Source: Bacilli bacterium (GTDB taxonomy: Bacteria > Bacillota_I > Bacilli_A > ML615J-28 > CAG-698). From it: a DNA stretch of 63,597 nucleotides. Made by a program: the position numbers and the translations under genes. The first letter of the stretch is position 1; each line of letters opens with the position of its first letter. Under the pieces are notes generated by a model, which was not told the origin of the DNA, did no database searches, and saw nothing but the letters and a program-made list of their open reading frames with translations. Positions 25,589 to 36,886 of the stretch are shown here, in pieces. Location of the stretch: NCBI GenBank assembly GCA_028691515.1, contig JAQUZE010000009.1, forward strand, positions 1 through 63,597. The letters are read 5' to 3'.

Positions 25589-26425
25589 ATGAGAAATAAA
25601 ATAATAACAAAAAAACAATTAAATAATTCGACATATTTATATGAAATATATAATGAGTTGATTGTTAATAAAGCAAAACCTGGTCAATTTGTTATTTTAA
25701 GAGTTCATGAAAAAGGCGAGAGAATCCCATTGACAATTAATTCGGTTAATTATTCTTTAAATACAGTTAGAATTATTTTTGCTGTTGTTGGAAAAACAAC
25801 ATATGATTTATCGCTTTTAAATAAAGGTGATTATATTAAGGATGTAGTTGGTCCACTTGGAAATTCTACAGAAGTTGAAGGGTATGAAGGTAAAGAAGTG
25901 TGTATTGTTGGTGGTGGCATTGGTTGCGCTATTAGTTATCCTGTTGCTAAAGGGTTTAGTGATAATAATGCAATAATTCAGACTATTTCTGGTTTTAGAA
26001 ATAAAGATTTAATTATTTTGGAAGATGATTTTTTAGAAATATGTAATTCCCATATAACTTGTACAGATGATGGAAGTTATGGGTATTTAGGTTTTGTTAC
26101 AAATGCATTAGAAGAAATTATTTCTAAACACAATTTCGCATTAATTTATGCAGTAGGGCCATTAATAATGATGAAGAATGTTGTTAAAATTGCTGAAAAA
26201 CATAATATTCCTTCGATAGTTTCTATGAATCCAATTATGATTGATGGTACAGGTATGTGTGGTGGTTGTAGAGTTGAGGTGGGAGACAAAGTGTTATTTG
26301 CTTGTGTAGATGGACCAGATTTCCCTGGGAATTTAGTTAATTTTGATGATGCGATCGCAAGAAATAAAACTTATAAAAAAGAAGAAAGAAAATCTTCTTG
26401 CAACTTATTAAAAGAAGGTAACTAA
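25589..26425 (+). CDS. nfnA: NADH-dependent reduced ferredoxin:NADP+ oxidoreductase subunit A / sulfide dehydrogenase-like
   Basis: A 278-residue FAD-containing ferredoxin-NADP reductase-like subunit. The FAD-binding part includes KPGQFVILR and RIPLTI, the nucleotide-binding part VCIVGGGIGCAIS, and the C-terminal [2Fe-2S] ligands GTGMCGGCRV and FACVDGP. Partner NfnB is encoded with a one-base overlap. NfnAB couples NADH and ferredoxin oxidation to NADPH formation by flavin-based electron bifurcation in anaerobes. The related sulfide dehydrogenase SudAB is built from the same subunits and cannot be excluded. Confidence 0.9.
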   Translation: MRNKIITKKQLNNSTYLYEIYNELIVNKAKPGQFVILRVHEKGERIPLTINSVNYSLNTVRIIFAVVGKTTYDLSLLNKGDYIKDVVGPLGNSTEVEGYEGKEVCIVGGGIGCAISYPVAKGFSDNNAIIQTISGFRNKDLIILEDDFLEICNSHITCTDDGSYGYLGFVTNALEEIISKHNFALIYAVGPLIMMKNVVKIAEKHNIPSIVSMNPIMIDGTGMCGGCRVEVGDKVLFACVDGPDFPGNLVNFDDAIARNKTYKKEERKSSCNLLKEGN

Positions 26426-27780
26426 TGGCAAAAAGAGTTAATATGAGAACTATTTCTCTAGAAGAAAGAAAAAATACTTTTTCTGAAGTTACATGTGGTT
26501 ATAATTTAGAAGAAGCTAAATTTGAAGCATCTAGATGTTTGAATTGTAAACATCAACCTTGTATTGCTGGTTGCCCTGTTGGAATAAATATACCTAAATT
26601 CATTCAAGAAATTTCTTCAGGAAATATTGATGATGCTAAAAAAACTATTTTAGAAAAATCATTATTTGGAGATATTTGTGGGAGAGTTTGCCCTCAAGAA
26701 AAACAGTGTGAAGCAGTATGTGTTCGTGGTTTGAAGCAAGAACCGGTTGCTATTGGAAATTTGGAACGATTTGTTTTTGATGAATCTAAATGGTTTAATG
26801 AAAATAATATTAGTAAAAATAATTATTCTGTTGGTATTGTTGGAAGTGGTCCTGCAGGATTAGCTTGTGCTTATGAACTTGCTTTAAATGGTTTTAAAGT
26901 AGAAATATATGAAGCTCTTCATATGGCTGGAGGGGTGTTAACTTACGGAATTCCTGAGTTTAGATTACCTAAAACATTAATAATATCATTGGTAGAAAAA
27001 TTAGAAAAAATGGGTGTTTCATTTAATTATAATGTAATTGTTGGAAAAACTGTTTATTTGAGTGAGCTAGAAGATAAACATGATGCTCTTTTTTTGGGAA
27101 CTGGAGCAGGTCTTCCAAGGTTTATGAATATTAAAGGAGAAATGCTTAATGGTGTTATGAGTGCAAATGAGTTTTTAACAAGAGTTAATTTAATGAAAGC
27201 ATATAAAGATGATTATGATACTCCATTAAGGGAATTGAATAAAGTTGCCGTTGTTGGTGGTGGAAATGTTGCTATGGATGCTGCAAGGTCAGCAATTAGA
27301 TTAGGTGCAAAAGAGGTACATTTAATTTACCGTAGAAGTTTTGATGAAATGCCGGCGCGTTTAGAAGAAGTAAAGCATGCTAAAGAAGAAGGTATTATTT
27401 TTAACTTTCAAAATAGTCCAATTGAAATAATTGGAAATGAATTTCACGAAGTAAAAGCAATTAAGTGTGTAAAGACAAAATTAGGTGAAAAAGATGAAAG
27501 CGGCAGAAGAAGTTTTGAAATATTACATGATTGTAATAATGTGTTTGATGTAGATACAGTTATAATGGCGTTAGGGAATTATCCTAATCCTTTACTTGCA
27601 AAAGAAAAAAATGATATTAAATTTAATCAGTGGGGTTGTATAGTTGTTGATGAAAACAATCAAACTACAAAAAAAATGATTTATGCAGGTGGAGATGCTG
27701 TTACTGGGGCTGCTACTGTTATTCTTGCAATGGGAGCAGGACAAAAAGCTGCAAATAATATAATTGCTAAATTAAAATAA
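26425..27780 (+). CDS. nfnB: NADPH-dependent oxidoreductase, NfnB / glutamate-synthase small-subunit type
   Basis: A 451-residue FAD/NAD(P) oxidoreductase. The N-terminal iron-sulfur domain has CLNCKHQPCIAGCP (about 38-51) and CGRVCPQEKQCEAVC (about 90-105). FAD binding is VGIVGSGPAGLACAYE and the NADPH-binding loop is VAVVGGGNVAMDAARSA. These are shared by GltD-type and NfnB-type proteins; the adjacent nfnA and absence of a gltB gene favour NfnB. The enzyme would link NAD(P)H and ferredoxin pools. It ends in front of a strong terminator. Confidence 0.92.
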   Translation: MAKRVNMRTISLEERKNTFSEVTCGYNLEEAKFEASRCLNCKHQPCIAGCPVGINIPKFIQEISSGNIDDAKKTILEKSLFGDICGRVCPQEKQCEAVCVRGLKQEPVAIGNLERFVFDESKWFNENNISKNNYSVGIVGSGPAGLACAYELALNGFKVEIYEALHMAGGVLTYGIPEFRLPKTLIISLVEKLEKMGVSFNYNVIVGKTVYLSELEDKHDALFLGTGAGLPRFMNIKGEMLNGVMSANEFLTRVNLMKAYKDDYDTPLRELNKVAVVGGGNVAMDAARSAIRLGAKEVHLIYRRSFDEMPARLEEVKHAKEEGIIFNFQNSPIEIIGNEFHEVKAIKCVKTKLGEKDESGRRSFEILHDCNNVFDVDTVIMALGNYPNPLLAKEKNDIKFNQWGCIVVDENNQTTKKMIYAGGDAVTGAATVILAMGAGQKAANNIIAKLK

Positions 27781-27791
27781 TTATAAATAAT

Positions 27792-27820
27792 AAAAAACCT
27801 TTATGAAAAGGTTTTTTTAT
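27792..27820 (+). terminator. Intrinsic terminator after nfnB
   Basis: AAAAAACCTTT and AAAGGTTTTTTT pair around ATGA. Confidence 0.88.
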
Positions 27821-27828
27821 TTGATATT

Positions 27829-27855
27829 TTAGCACATAACAGTTGACAGTGCCAA
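27829..27855 (+). promoter_or_regulatory. CIRCE-like HrcA operator 1
   Basis: TTAGCACAT (27829-27837), nine bases, CAGTGCCAA (27847-27855). Against TTAGCACTC-N9-GAGTGCTAA each arm matches 7 of 9 with exact N9 spacing. It overlaps the -35 box of the hrcA promoter. Confidence 0.72.
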
Positions 27856-27871
27856 TCGTTTATAGTATACT
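27843..27871 (+). promoter_or_regulatory. Sigma-A promoter of hrcA-grpE-dnaK-dnaJ
   Basis: TTGACA (27843-27848) and TATACT (27866-27871), spacer 17 bp; overlaps CIRCE-like operator 1. Confidence 0.87.
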
Positions 27872-27875
27872 ATTT

Positions 27876-27902
27876 ATAGCAAATAAAGATAAAGAGTGCT
27901 AT
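27876..27902 (+). promoter_or_regulatory. CIRCE-like HrcA operator 2
   Basis: ATAGCAAAT (27876-27884), nine bases, GAGTGCTAT (27894-27902). The right arm matches 8 of 9, the left 5 of 9, with exact N9 spacing. It covers the likely transcription start and ends just before the ribosome-binding site. Confidence 0.65.
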
Positions 27903-27917
27903 CGAAAGGAGGTCATT

Positions 27918-28934
27918 GTGTTAGAAGGCAGATTAAGTTTCGTTTTAAAAGCAATTGTTGAAGAATATGTTCAAACTGCTGAACCTGTAGGATCTAAAAC
28001 TCTAGTAAATAGACCAGAATTTCGTTTAAATTTTTCATCTGCTACTATAAGAAATGATATGGTAGAATTAGAAAATTTAGGATTAATTACAAAGACACAT
28101 TTTTCAAGTGGTAGAATTCCATCGGAAAGTGGATATAGAGAATATGTTAAAATTATTCTTGAAGAAAATAGTAAATCTATTGAATCGTTTCCATTGCTTG
28201 ATGAAATATTTCAACAAGAATTTATAACTCGAGAAAAAGCGGTAAAAGAATCTGTTGCAATTCTTACGAATCTTACAGATTATGCTGCTTTTGTTTTAGG
28301 AAGTCAAGGATATAATGCAGTAATTAAAAAATTACAAATATATCAAGTATCACCAAAAAATGCAGTAATTTTAATGATTACTGACCAAGGTTATGTAGAA
28401 AGTAGAATTATTTCTTTGCCTCAAGATATTAGGTTTTCAGAAATTGAAAAAGTTATATACTTTTTAGACAATGCTTTACATAATGTGCCAATTTCTAAAA
28501 TTGATGAAGTTCTAAAAGAAAAATTTACTGAAGAAAAGGTTAGAGAGTATTTTGATTTCTATGACGATTTATTAAGTGGCTTTGTAAGAGTATTTACGAA
28601 TATGGCACAGGATCGCTATTTTATGGAAGGTAAAACTAATATTTTAAATCAGCCAGAATTTAGAGATATCGAAAAAGCTAAATCTTTAATAGACGCACTT
28701 GAAAGTGGAGAAATATTAAAAGATTTATTTGTTAATGATAATGGAATTTCTATTTCTATTGGTCATGATAATAGAGTTAAGGCGATGCAAAATTGCACTA
28801 TCATTTCTGTACCGTATGAAATGAATGATGGTGAAAGAGGAGCTATTGCTATTTTAGGTCCCACAAGAATGGAATATCATAAAGTTATTCCATTATTAGA
28901 ATATATCGCAAAAAATATAGCAAAAATTAAATAG
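27918..28934 (+). CDS. hrcA: Heat-inducible transcription repressor HrcA
   Basis: Repressor of class I heat-shock genes that binds CIRCE and needs GroEL for activity. From GTG 27918 the protein is 338 residues: a winged helix with ATIRNDMVELENLGLI (about 45-60) and SGRIPSESGYREYV, then a GAF-like core and C-terminal dimerisation region. GTG 27918 follows AAAGGAGGT at 5 bases and gives the usual N-terminus; the longer frame from 27843 would begin inside the promoter. First gene of the chaperone operon, under two CIRCE-like operators. Confidence 0.96.
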   Translation: MLEGRLSFVLKAIVEEYVQTAEPVGSKTLVNRPEFRLNFSSATIRNDMVELENLGLITKTHFSSGRIPSESGYREYVKIILEENSKSIESFPLLDEIFQQEFITREKAVKESVAILTNLTDYAAFVLGSQGYNAVIKKLQIYQVSPKNAVILMITDQGYVESRIISLPQDIRFSEIEKVIYFLDNALHNVPISKIDEVLKEKFTEEKVREYFDFYDDLLSGFVRVFTNMAQDRYFMEGKTNILNQPEFRDIEKAKSLIDALESGEILKDLFVNDNGISISIGHDNRVKAMQNCTIISVPYEMNDGERGAIAILGPTRMEYHKVIPLLEYIAKNIAKIK

Positions 28935-28944
28935 GAGATTAGAA

Positions 28945-31369
<2,425 letters not shown>

Positions 31370-31395
31370 TTATAAATTAGGAAAGTGTGGTAATA

Positions 31396-32499
31396 ATGGC
31401 TAAAAGAGATTATTATGAGGTTCTTGGAATTTCTAAAACTGCTACTGAAGATGAGATAAAAAAAGCTTATCGTTCTTTAGCAAAAAAATATCATCCTGAT
31501 GTAAGTAAAGACCCAAATGCAACTGAAAAATTTAAAGAAATACAAGAAGCTTATGAAGTAATAAGTGATGTTAATAAAAGAGCTCAATATGATCAATTTG
31601 GCCATGAAGCCCCTAATTTAGGTGGAGGAGCTGGTTTTGGTGGATTTGGAAGCTTTGATGATATTATTAATCAAATGTTTGGAAATTTTGGTGGACAAAG
31701 AAGCAGATCAGCATCTTCAGCAAGAGCTGGTGCTGATTTAAGAACAACAATTACTATATCTTTTGAAGAAGCAGCTTTTGGAACAGAAAAAGCTGTAAAT
31801 GTTACAAAGTATGATACTTGTGAAACATGTAATGGATTAGGAGCTGAATCTAAAGCTGATATTCAGGCATGTCCAAGATGTCATGGAACTGGGAAAATAA
31901 CTACTACTCAATCTACATTATTTGGAGCTTTTCAGACTCAAACTACTTGTCCAAACTGTCAAGGAACAGGAAAAATTATTAAAAATAAATGTAAAACTTG
32001 TGGTGGAGAAGGCAGAGTAAGAAAAACTTCTAAAATAAATGTCAAAATTCCTTCTGGTATTGAAGAAGGCCAAGGTTTAAGATTAAGTGGTTATGGCGAG
32101 GCAGGTTATAATGGCGGTATTAATGGAGATTTATATATTTATGTAAAAGTTAAACCTCATGAAATATTTATTAGAGATGGTTTAGATATTATAATGGAAA
32201 TGCCGATTACTTTTTCACAAGCTGCATTAGGTGCTGATATTGAAGTTCCTACTATTTATGGTGATGTTATTTTTAAAGTTCCATCTGGAACACAAACTGG
32301 TACTAAGTTTAGACTTGCAAATAAAGGTATTAAAAATAGTCGTAGCGGAAGATTAGGACATCAATATATTATATGTAATATAATAACTCCAACAAAATTA
32401 ACTAATGAACAAAAAGAAATTTTCAAGCAATTATCAAAAACTGCTGAAGCAACAGATTCTGTCTTTGATAAAATTAAAAAGTTTTTTTCCAAGAAATAA
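31396..32499 (+). CDS. dnaJ: Chaperone DnaJ (Hsp40)
   Basis: Co-chaperone that stimulates DnaK ATPase. The 367 residues comprise the J domain with the HPD motif (about 33-35), a Gly/Phe-rich linker with FGGFGSFDD, a zinc-binding domain with four CxxCxGxG-type repeats (about 145-215), and two C-terminal beta domains. ATG 31396 follows GGAAAGTGTGG; the GTG at 31387 overlaps that site. It closes the hrcA-grpE-dnaK-dnaJ operon before a terminator. Confidence 0.98.
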   Translation: MAKRDYYEVLGISKTATEDEIKKAYRSLAKKYHPDVSKDPNATEKFKEIQEAYEVISDVNKRAQYDQFGHEAPNLGGGAGFGGFGSFDDIINQMFGNFGGQRSRSASSARAGADLRTTITISFEEAAFGTEKAVNVTKYDTCETCNGLGAESKADIQACPRCHGTGKITTTQSTLFGAFQTQTTCPNCQGTGKIIKNKCKTCGGEGRVRKTSKINVKIPSGIEEGQGLRLSGYGEAGYNGGINGDLYIYVKVKPHEIFIRDGLDIIMEMPITFSQAALGADIEVPTIYGDVIFKVPSGTQTGTKFRLANKGIKNSRSGRLGHQYIICNIITPTKLTNEQKEIFKQLSKTAEATDSVFDKIKKFFSKK

Positions 32500-32525
32500 A
32501 AAGCGGCTTATCAGCCGTTTTTTTA
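32498..32525 (+). terminator. Intrinsic terminator after dnaJ
   Basis: CGGCT (32504-32508) and AGCCG (32513-32517), flanked by A- and T-runs. Confidence 0.87.
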
Positions 32526-32582
32526 AAGTATTTTTTAAAAATAATAACAAAAATATGTTATAATAATAATAGGTGATTTTTT

Positions 32583-33335
32583 ATGCAACGATACTTTGTA
32601 AATAATAATAGTATAAATAAAGATCTTGGTCTTGTTAGAATAACTGACCAAGATTTTCATCATATCAAAAATGTAATGAGAATGAAAGAAAATCAAGAAT
32701 TACAAATTGTTAATGAAAATGGTGATGTCTTTCTATGTAAAATAAGTAAATTTTTCAATCATTATGTAGAAATTAAAATAATGACGTCAGTAGAAACTGA
32801 TGTTGAATTAAGTACTAAAGTTACGATTGCTCTTGGAATGGTTAGAAGAGAGAAAACTGAAGAAGTTTTGAGAAGAATAGCCGAACTTGGAGCAAGCGGA
32901 TTTGTTAGTGTAAAACTTTCAAGATCTTTAATTAAACCAAATAATGATGAAAAAAAAATAAATCGTATGAAAACTATTGCTAAAGAAGCTTGTGAACAAA
33001 GTCACCGTAATAAACTAATGGAAGTTTATCCTAATTTAAACTTTAGCAATTTTATTAAGTTTTCAAAAAATTATGATCTTTGTTTAGTTGCTTATGAAGA
33101 AGCAGGAAGAGAAAATAATTTTTCTTTGAAAAAGTTAATAAAAAAGTATAAAGATAAAAATATTTTAGTTTTAGTTGGTCCTGAAGGCGGATTTAGCGAA
33201 CAGGAAATTGAAATTTTAATAAATAACCAATTTAAATTAATTGGTTTAGGGCCAAGGATTTTAAGAGTAGAAACTGCTCCATTATATATCATGGCTGCAA
33301 TAAGTTATGAAACGGAGTTAGAAAATGAAAGTTAG
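32583..33335 (+). CDS. rsmE: 16S rRNA (uracil-1498-N3)-methyltransferase RsmE
   Basis: SPOUT-class methyltransferase that forms m3U1498 in the 30S decoding centre. The 250-residue protein has an N-terminal PUA-like domain with FHHIKNVMR and a C-terminal knotted domain: LGMVRREKTEEVLRRIAELG, ACEQSHRNK, VLVGPEGGFSEQEIE and LGPRILRVETAPL, all family signatures. TATAAT at 32559-32564 precedes it. dnaJ-rsmE-mtaB is a common Bacillota order (prmA, usual between dnaJ and rsmE, is missing). It overlaps mtaB by 11 bases. Confidence 0.97.
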   Translation: MQRYFVNNNSINKDLGLVRITDQDFHHIKNVMRMKENQELQIVNENGDVFLCKISKFFNHYVEIKIMTSVETDVELSTKVTIALGMVRREKTEEVLRRIAELGASGFVSVKLSRSLIKPNNDEKKINRMKTIAKEACEQSHRNKLMEVYPNLNFSNFIKFSKNYDLCLVAYEEAGRENNFSLKKLIKKYKDKNILVLVGPEGGFSEQEIEILINNQFKLIGLGPRILRVETAPLYIMAAISYETELENES

Positions 33336-34629
33336 TTATTATTCTTTAGGTTGTAAAGTAAATATGTATGAAGCAGAAGCAGTAATTAATCAGTTTTTAG
33401 ATAATGGTTTTGAACTTTCAGATTTTAATGATGTTTGTGATGTTTATATAATAAATACTTGTACAGTTACAGCTCACTCTGATCAAAAAAGCAGACAAAT
33501 GATAAGAAAAGCAATTAAAAATAATATTGACGGTGTTGTCGCTGTTATGGGGTGTTTTGCTGAATTAAATAGTGAAGATGTTGAAAAAATAGATGGTGTT
33601 GATATTTTAATTGGTACTTCTAGAAGACATTTATTGTATTCTTATGTAATGGAGTTTTTTGAAAAAAAGAAAAAAATTCAAATTATTGATAAATATCAAG
33701 ATATTAAAGAATATGAAGAATTAAAAGTAAATCGTTTTGAGAATAAAACAAGAGGTTTTGTAAAAATTCAAGATGGTTGTGACAATTTTTGTAGTTATTG
33801 TAGAATTCCTTATGCAAGAGGGAAATCCAGAAGTAGAAAAAAAGATGATGTAATTAATGAAATTAAAATCTTATTTGCAACTGGTATTAAAGAAATAGTT
33901 TTAACTGGTATTAATACTGGAAATTATGGAAAAGATTTAGTTAATTATAGTTTTGCAAATTTATTAGAAGATTTGAGTACTATTATTCCTCCATTAGGGA
34001 GAATTAGAATTTCATCTATTGAAGTAACAGAAATTACTGACAAATTATTGAATGTTCTTAATGAAAATAAGCAGTTATTTTGTGAGCATTTTCATATTCC
34101 ACTACAAAGTGGTGCAAATAAAATATTAGAAAAAATGAACAGAAAGTATAATACTCAATATTTTTTAGAAAAAATTAATAAAATTAGAAATCTTTTTCCT
34201 CTTTGTAATATTACTACAGATATAATGGTTGGTTTTAATGGAGAAACTGAAGATGATTTTAAAGAAGAATATGAATTTATAAAAAATATAGGTTTTGGAG
34301 AAATGCATGTTTTTCCATATTCTAGAAGACCAAATACTAAAGCATACAAAATGGATAAAATTGTTTCCAATTCTATAAAAGATTTTAGAAAAAAACAATT
34401 GCAAACATTGAATGAAATTATGGCGATAGATTATAGGAATAAATTTTTAAATGAAACTGTTGAAGTAATTGTAGAAAAAAACATAAATGGTATAGCTTAT
34501 GGACATTCTAGAAATTATTTACAAGTTGAGTTTAAATCAAAAATTGCAAAAGAAAATGATTTAGTAAAATTAAGAATAGTAGAAGTAGGATATCCAATAT
34601 CCAAAGGAGAAATACATGAAATTTATTGA
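33325..34629 (+). CDS. mtaB: tRNA t6A37 methylthiotransferase MtaB
   Basis: Radical-SAM methylthiotransferase converting t6A37 to ms2t6A37. The 434 residues have the N-terminal UPF0004 domain with Cys residues in YYSLGCKVN, NTCTVT and VMGCFAE, the radical-SAM cluster CDNFCSYC (Cys152, Cys156, Cys159), and a C-terminal TRAM domain. The GCFAELN and IPYARGKSRSR wording matches the MtaB/YqeV branch more than MiaB. SD is GGAG inside rsmE. It overlaps the helicase gene by 14 bases. Confidence 0.94.
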   Translation: MKVSYYSLGCKVNMYEAEAVINQFLDNGFELSDFNDVCDVYIINTCTVTAHSDQKSRQMIRKAIKNNIDGVVAVMGCFAELNSEDVEKIDGVDILIGTSRRHLLYSYVMEFFEKKKKIQIIDKYQDIKEYEELKVNRFENKTRGFVKIQDGCDNFCSYCRIPYARGKSRSRKKDDVINEIKILFATGIKEIVLTGINTGNYGKDLVNYSFANLLEDLSTIIPPLGRIRISSIEVTEITDKLLNVLNENKQLFCEHFHIPLQSGANKILEKMNRKYNTQYFLEKINKIRNLFPLCNITTDIMVGFNGETEDDFKEEYEFIKNIGFGEMHVFPYSRRPNTKAYKMDKIVSNSIKDFRKKQLQTLNEIMAIDYRNKFLNETVEVIVEKNINGIAYGHSRNYLQVEFKSKIAKENDLVKLRIVEVGYPISKGEIHEIY

Positions 34630-35944
34630 TTTAAAATTAAAGGAATTTATAAAATTAGGTTTAAAAGAAATTGGCTTTTTTGAACTTACTCCAATGCAAG
34701 AAAAAGTAATTCCACTTGCTTTAAAAGGAGAACAAATTATTGGAACAAGCCAAACAGGTACGGGTAAAACTCATGCTTTTTTAATACCTATTTTAGAAAA
34801 TTTAAATTTTAATTTAAAAGAAGTTCAATCAGTAATAATTACTCCAACAAGAGAACTTGGATTTCAAATTTATGAAGAGATTATTAAACTTTCAAAATTT
34901 TCAAATGAATTTATTGATGTTCGATTGTATGTAGGTGGAAGTGATCGTGAAAATGAAATAATTAGATTAGAAAAAGGACAACCACAAATTGTTATCGGTA
35001 CTGTAGGTAAAATAAAAGATCTTGCAAAAGATAATAATTTATTAAAAATATATACATCCAGAATACTTGTAATTGACGAAGCTGACATGGTTTTTGAACA
35101 GGATGAATTAATTGAAATAGATAATGTGTTTTCGTTATTTTCTAAAGATGTACAAACTCTTATATTTAGTGCAACTATTTCTCAAAGTTTAGTTAAATTT
35201 ATTAATAAATACTTAGAGAAATCAGTAGTTATTGATTTAACTTCAAAAAAAATAAGTAAATCATCAATAGAACATAAATTCATTGCAGTAAAAAACAAAG
35301 ATAAAAATAAAGTATTACTTGATCTTCTTAGCACATTTAGCCCATATTTAGTTTTAATTTTTGCTAATACAGTTGATAGAGTAAAAGCCTTAAATAATTT
35401 TTTAGGTGAAAATGGTGTTAAGGTTATTATGCTTACAGGGGACTTAGAAGCTCGTGAGAGAAAACAAGTATTAAGAAGAATTAAAAATGGTGATTATCAA
35501 TATGTTGTTGCAAGTGACATTGCTGCAAGAGGTATTGATATTACTGGAGTAAGTCATGTTATTAATTATGAATTACCTGAAGAAATAGATTTTTATATTC
35601 ATAGAACTGGTAGAACTGCAAGATATGATTCTACTGGCATTGCATATACTTTGTATGAATTTGATGATGATAGTTATATAAAAAAATTGCGAAGTAAAGG
35701 ATTAGAGATTTCATTTTTTGATATAAAAAAAGGTGTTATTATTTCAGCAAAGACAAAATATAAAAAAAGAGTTAATAAAATTGCAAAAGAAGAAGATCTT
35801 TTACATATAAAATATCCCGTTTCTAAAAAAGTTAAACCAGGTTATAAAAAGAAAAGAAAAGAAAAAATTGATAAAGAAGCAAGAAAAATAAGAAGAGCTA
35901 GAATTGAAGAAATTTATAAGAAAAGAGCAAAAAAAGATAAATGA
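34616..35944 (+). CDS. cshB: DEAD-box RNA helicase (CshB-like)
   Basis: ATP-dependent RNA helicase of 442 residues. Visible motifs are Q-motif TPMQEKVIP, motif I SQTGTGKTH (about 44-52), Ia PTREL, II DEAD, III SAT, V ASDIAARGID and VI HRTGRTAR. A basic Lys/Arg-rich C-terminal tail (about 375-442) probably adds RNA affinity. In B. subtilis cshB (yqfR) is followed by nfo (yqfS), as here; CshA cannot be excluded by sequence alone. It overlaps mtaB and nfo (ATGA), so the genes are translationally linked. Confidence 0.92.
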   Translation: MKFIDLKLKEFIKLGLKEIGFFELTPMQEKVIPLALKGEQIIGTSQTGTGKTHAFLIPILENLNFNLKEVQSVIITPTRELGFQIYEEIIKLSKFSNEFIDVRLYVGGSDRENEIIRLEKGQPQIVIGTVGKIKDLAKDNNLLKIYTSRILVIDEADMVFEQDELIEIDNVFSLFSKDVQTLIFSATISQSLVKFINKYLEKSVVIDLTSKKISKSSIEHKFIAVKNKDKNKVLLDLLSTFSPYLVLIFANTVDRVKALNNFLGENGVKVIMLTGDLEARERKQVLRRIKNGDYQYVVASDIAARGIDITGVSHVINYELPEEIDFYIHRTGRTARYDSTGIAYTLYEFDDDSYIKKLRSKGLEISFFDIKKGVIISAKTKYKKRVNKIAKEEDLLHIKYPVSKKVKPGYKKKRKEKIDKEARKIRRARIEEIYKKRAKKDK

Positions 35945-36834
35945 AAATAGGTTGTCATGTTTCAAATAAAGGTGATTTGATGTTAAAAGGTTCTATTTTA
36001 GAGGCTTTATCTTATGATGCTAATTGTTTTATGGTATATTTAGGAGCACCACAAAATTCATATCGAAAAGATATTGATAAAATGAATATTGATGAATTTC
36101 ATAAATTATTGAAATTAAATAATATTGCTAAAAGTGATGTTATTATTCATGCACCATACATTGTAAATTTAGCAAATTCTGATTCAATAAAACATCAATT
36201 TGCTATTGACTTTATTACAGAAGAAATTAAAAGAACTGGCAAAATTGGAGCTGAGTACATTGTATTACACCCTGGTAATCATCTTGATTTAAGTATAGAA
36301 GATGGATTAAAACAGATAAAACACGCCTTAATTAAGATATTAGATAACACAAAAGAGTTTGATGTAAAAATTGCTTTAGAGACAATGTCTGGTAAAGGTA
36401 GTGAACTTTGTAGTCGTTTTGAGCATCTTAATTATTTAATTAGCGAAATTAAAAGTAATCGTCTTGTAGTTTGTTTTGACACTTGTCATGTTCATGATGC
36501 AGGTTACGATATTGTTAATAATTATGAAAAAGTACTAAATGAGTTTGATAAAATTGTAGGATTGAATAAAATTAAAGTTTTTCATATTAATGACTCAAAA
36601 AATATAATGGGTGCTAATAAAGATAGACATGAAAATATTGGTTTTGGTGAAATTGGTTTTGATACTTTAGCAAAGTTTTGTTATGATGAAAGATTTTTTG
36701 ATATACCTAAAATATTAGAAACTCCATTTGTAAAGTTTGAAGATAAAAGTTTTGCACCTTATAAACATGAAATTAATATGATTAAAAACAATACATTTGA
36801 TATAGATTTAAAAAATAAAATTGTTATTATCTAG
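35941..36834 (+). CDS. nfo: Deoxyribonuclease IV (AP endonuclease, Nfo family)
   Basis: Base-excision-repair endonuclease cutting 5' of abasic sites. The 297-residue TIM barrel has three zinc-site stretches: VLHPGNHL and LETMSGKGSELC, CFDTCHVHDAGYD, and FHINDSKN with DRHENIGFGEIG. All ligand-bearing signatures are intact. It is the last gene of the rsmE-mtaB-cshB-nfo run and faces ispG across a shared palindromic terminator. Confidence 0.97.
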   Translation: MKIGCHVSNKGDLMLKGSILEALSYDANCFMVYLGAPQNSYRKDIDKMNIDEFHKLLKLNNIAKSDVIIHAPYIVNLANSDSIKHQFAIDFITEEIKRTGKIGAEYIVLHPGNHLDLSIEDGLKQIKHALIKILDNTKEFDVKIALETMSGKGSELCSRFEHLNYLISEIKSNRLVVCFDTCHVHDAGYDIVNNYEKVLNEFDKIVGLNKIKVFHINDSKNIMGANKDRHENIGFGEIGFDTLAKFCYDERFFDIPKILETPFVKFEDKSFAPYKHEINMIKNNTFDIDLKNKIVII

Positions 36835-36856
36835 TTTTATAACAATTTATAAGTAA

Positions 36857-36886
36857 TTAAAAAGGTTGGCATTATGCCAACCTTTT
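36857..36886. terminator. Bidirectional terminator between nfo and ispG
   Basis: AAAAGGTTGGCAT pairs perfectly with ATGCCAACCTTTT, with A-run and T-run ends, so it can serve convergent nfo (+) and ispG (-). Confidence 0.9.

Noticed and set aside
34155-34404. Two overlapping minus-strand ORFs inside mtaB
   Set aside because: They lie within a complete radical-SAM gene and have hydrophobic, compositional sequence only; treated as shadows.
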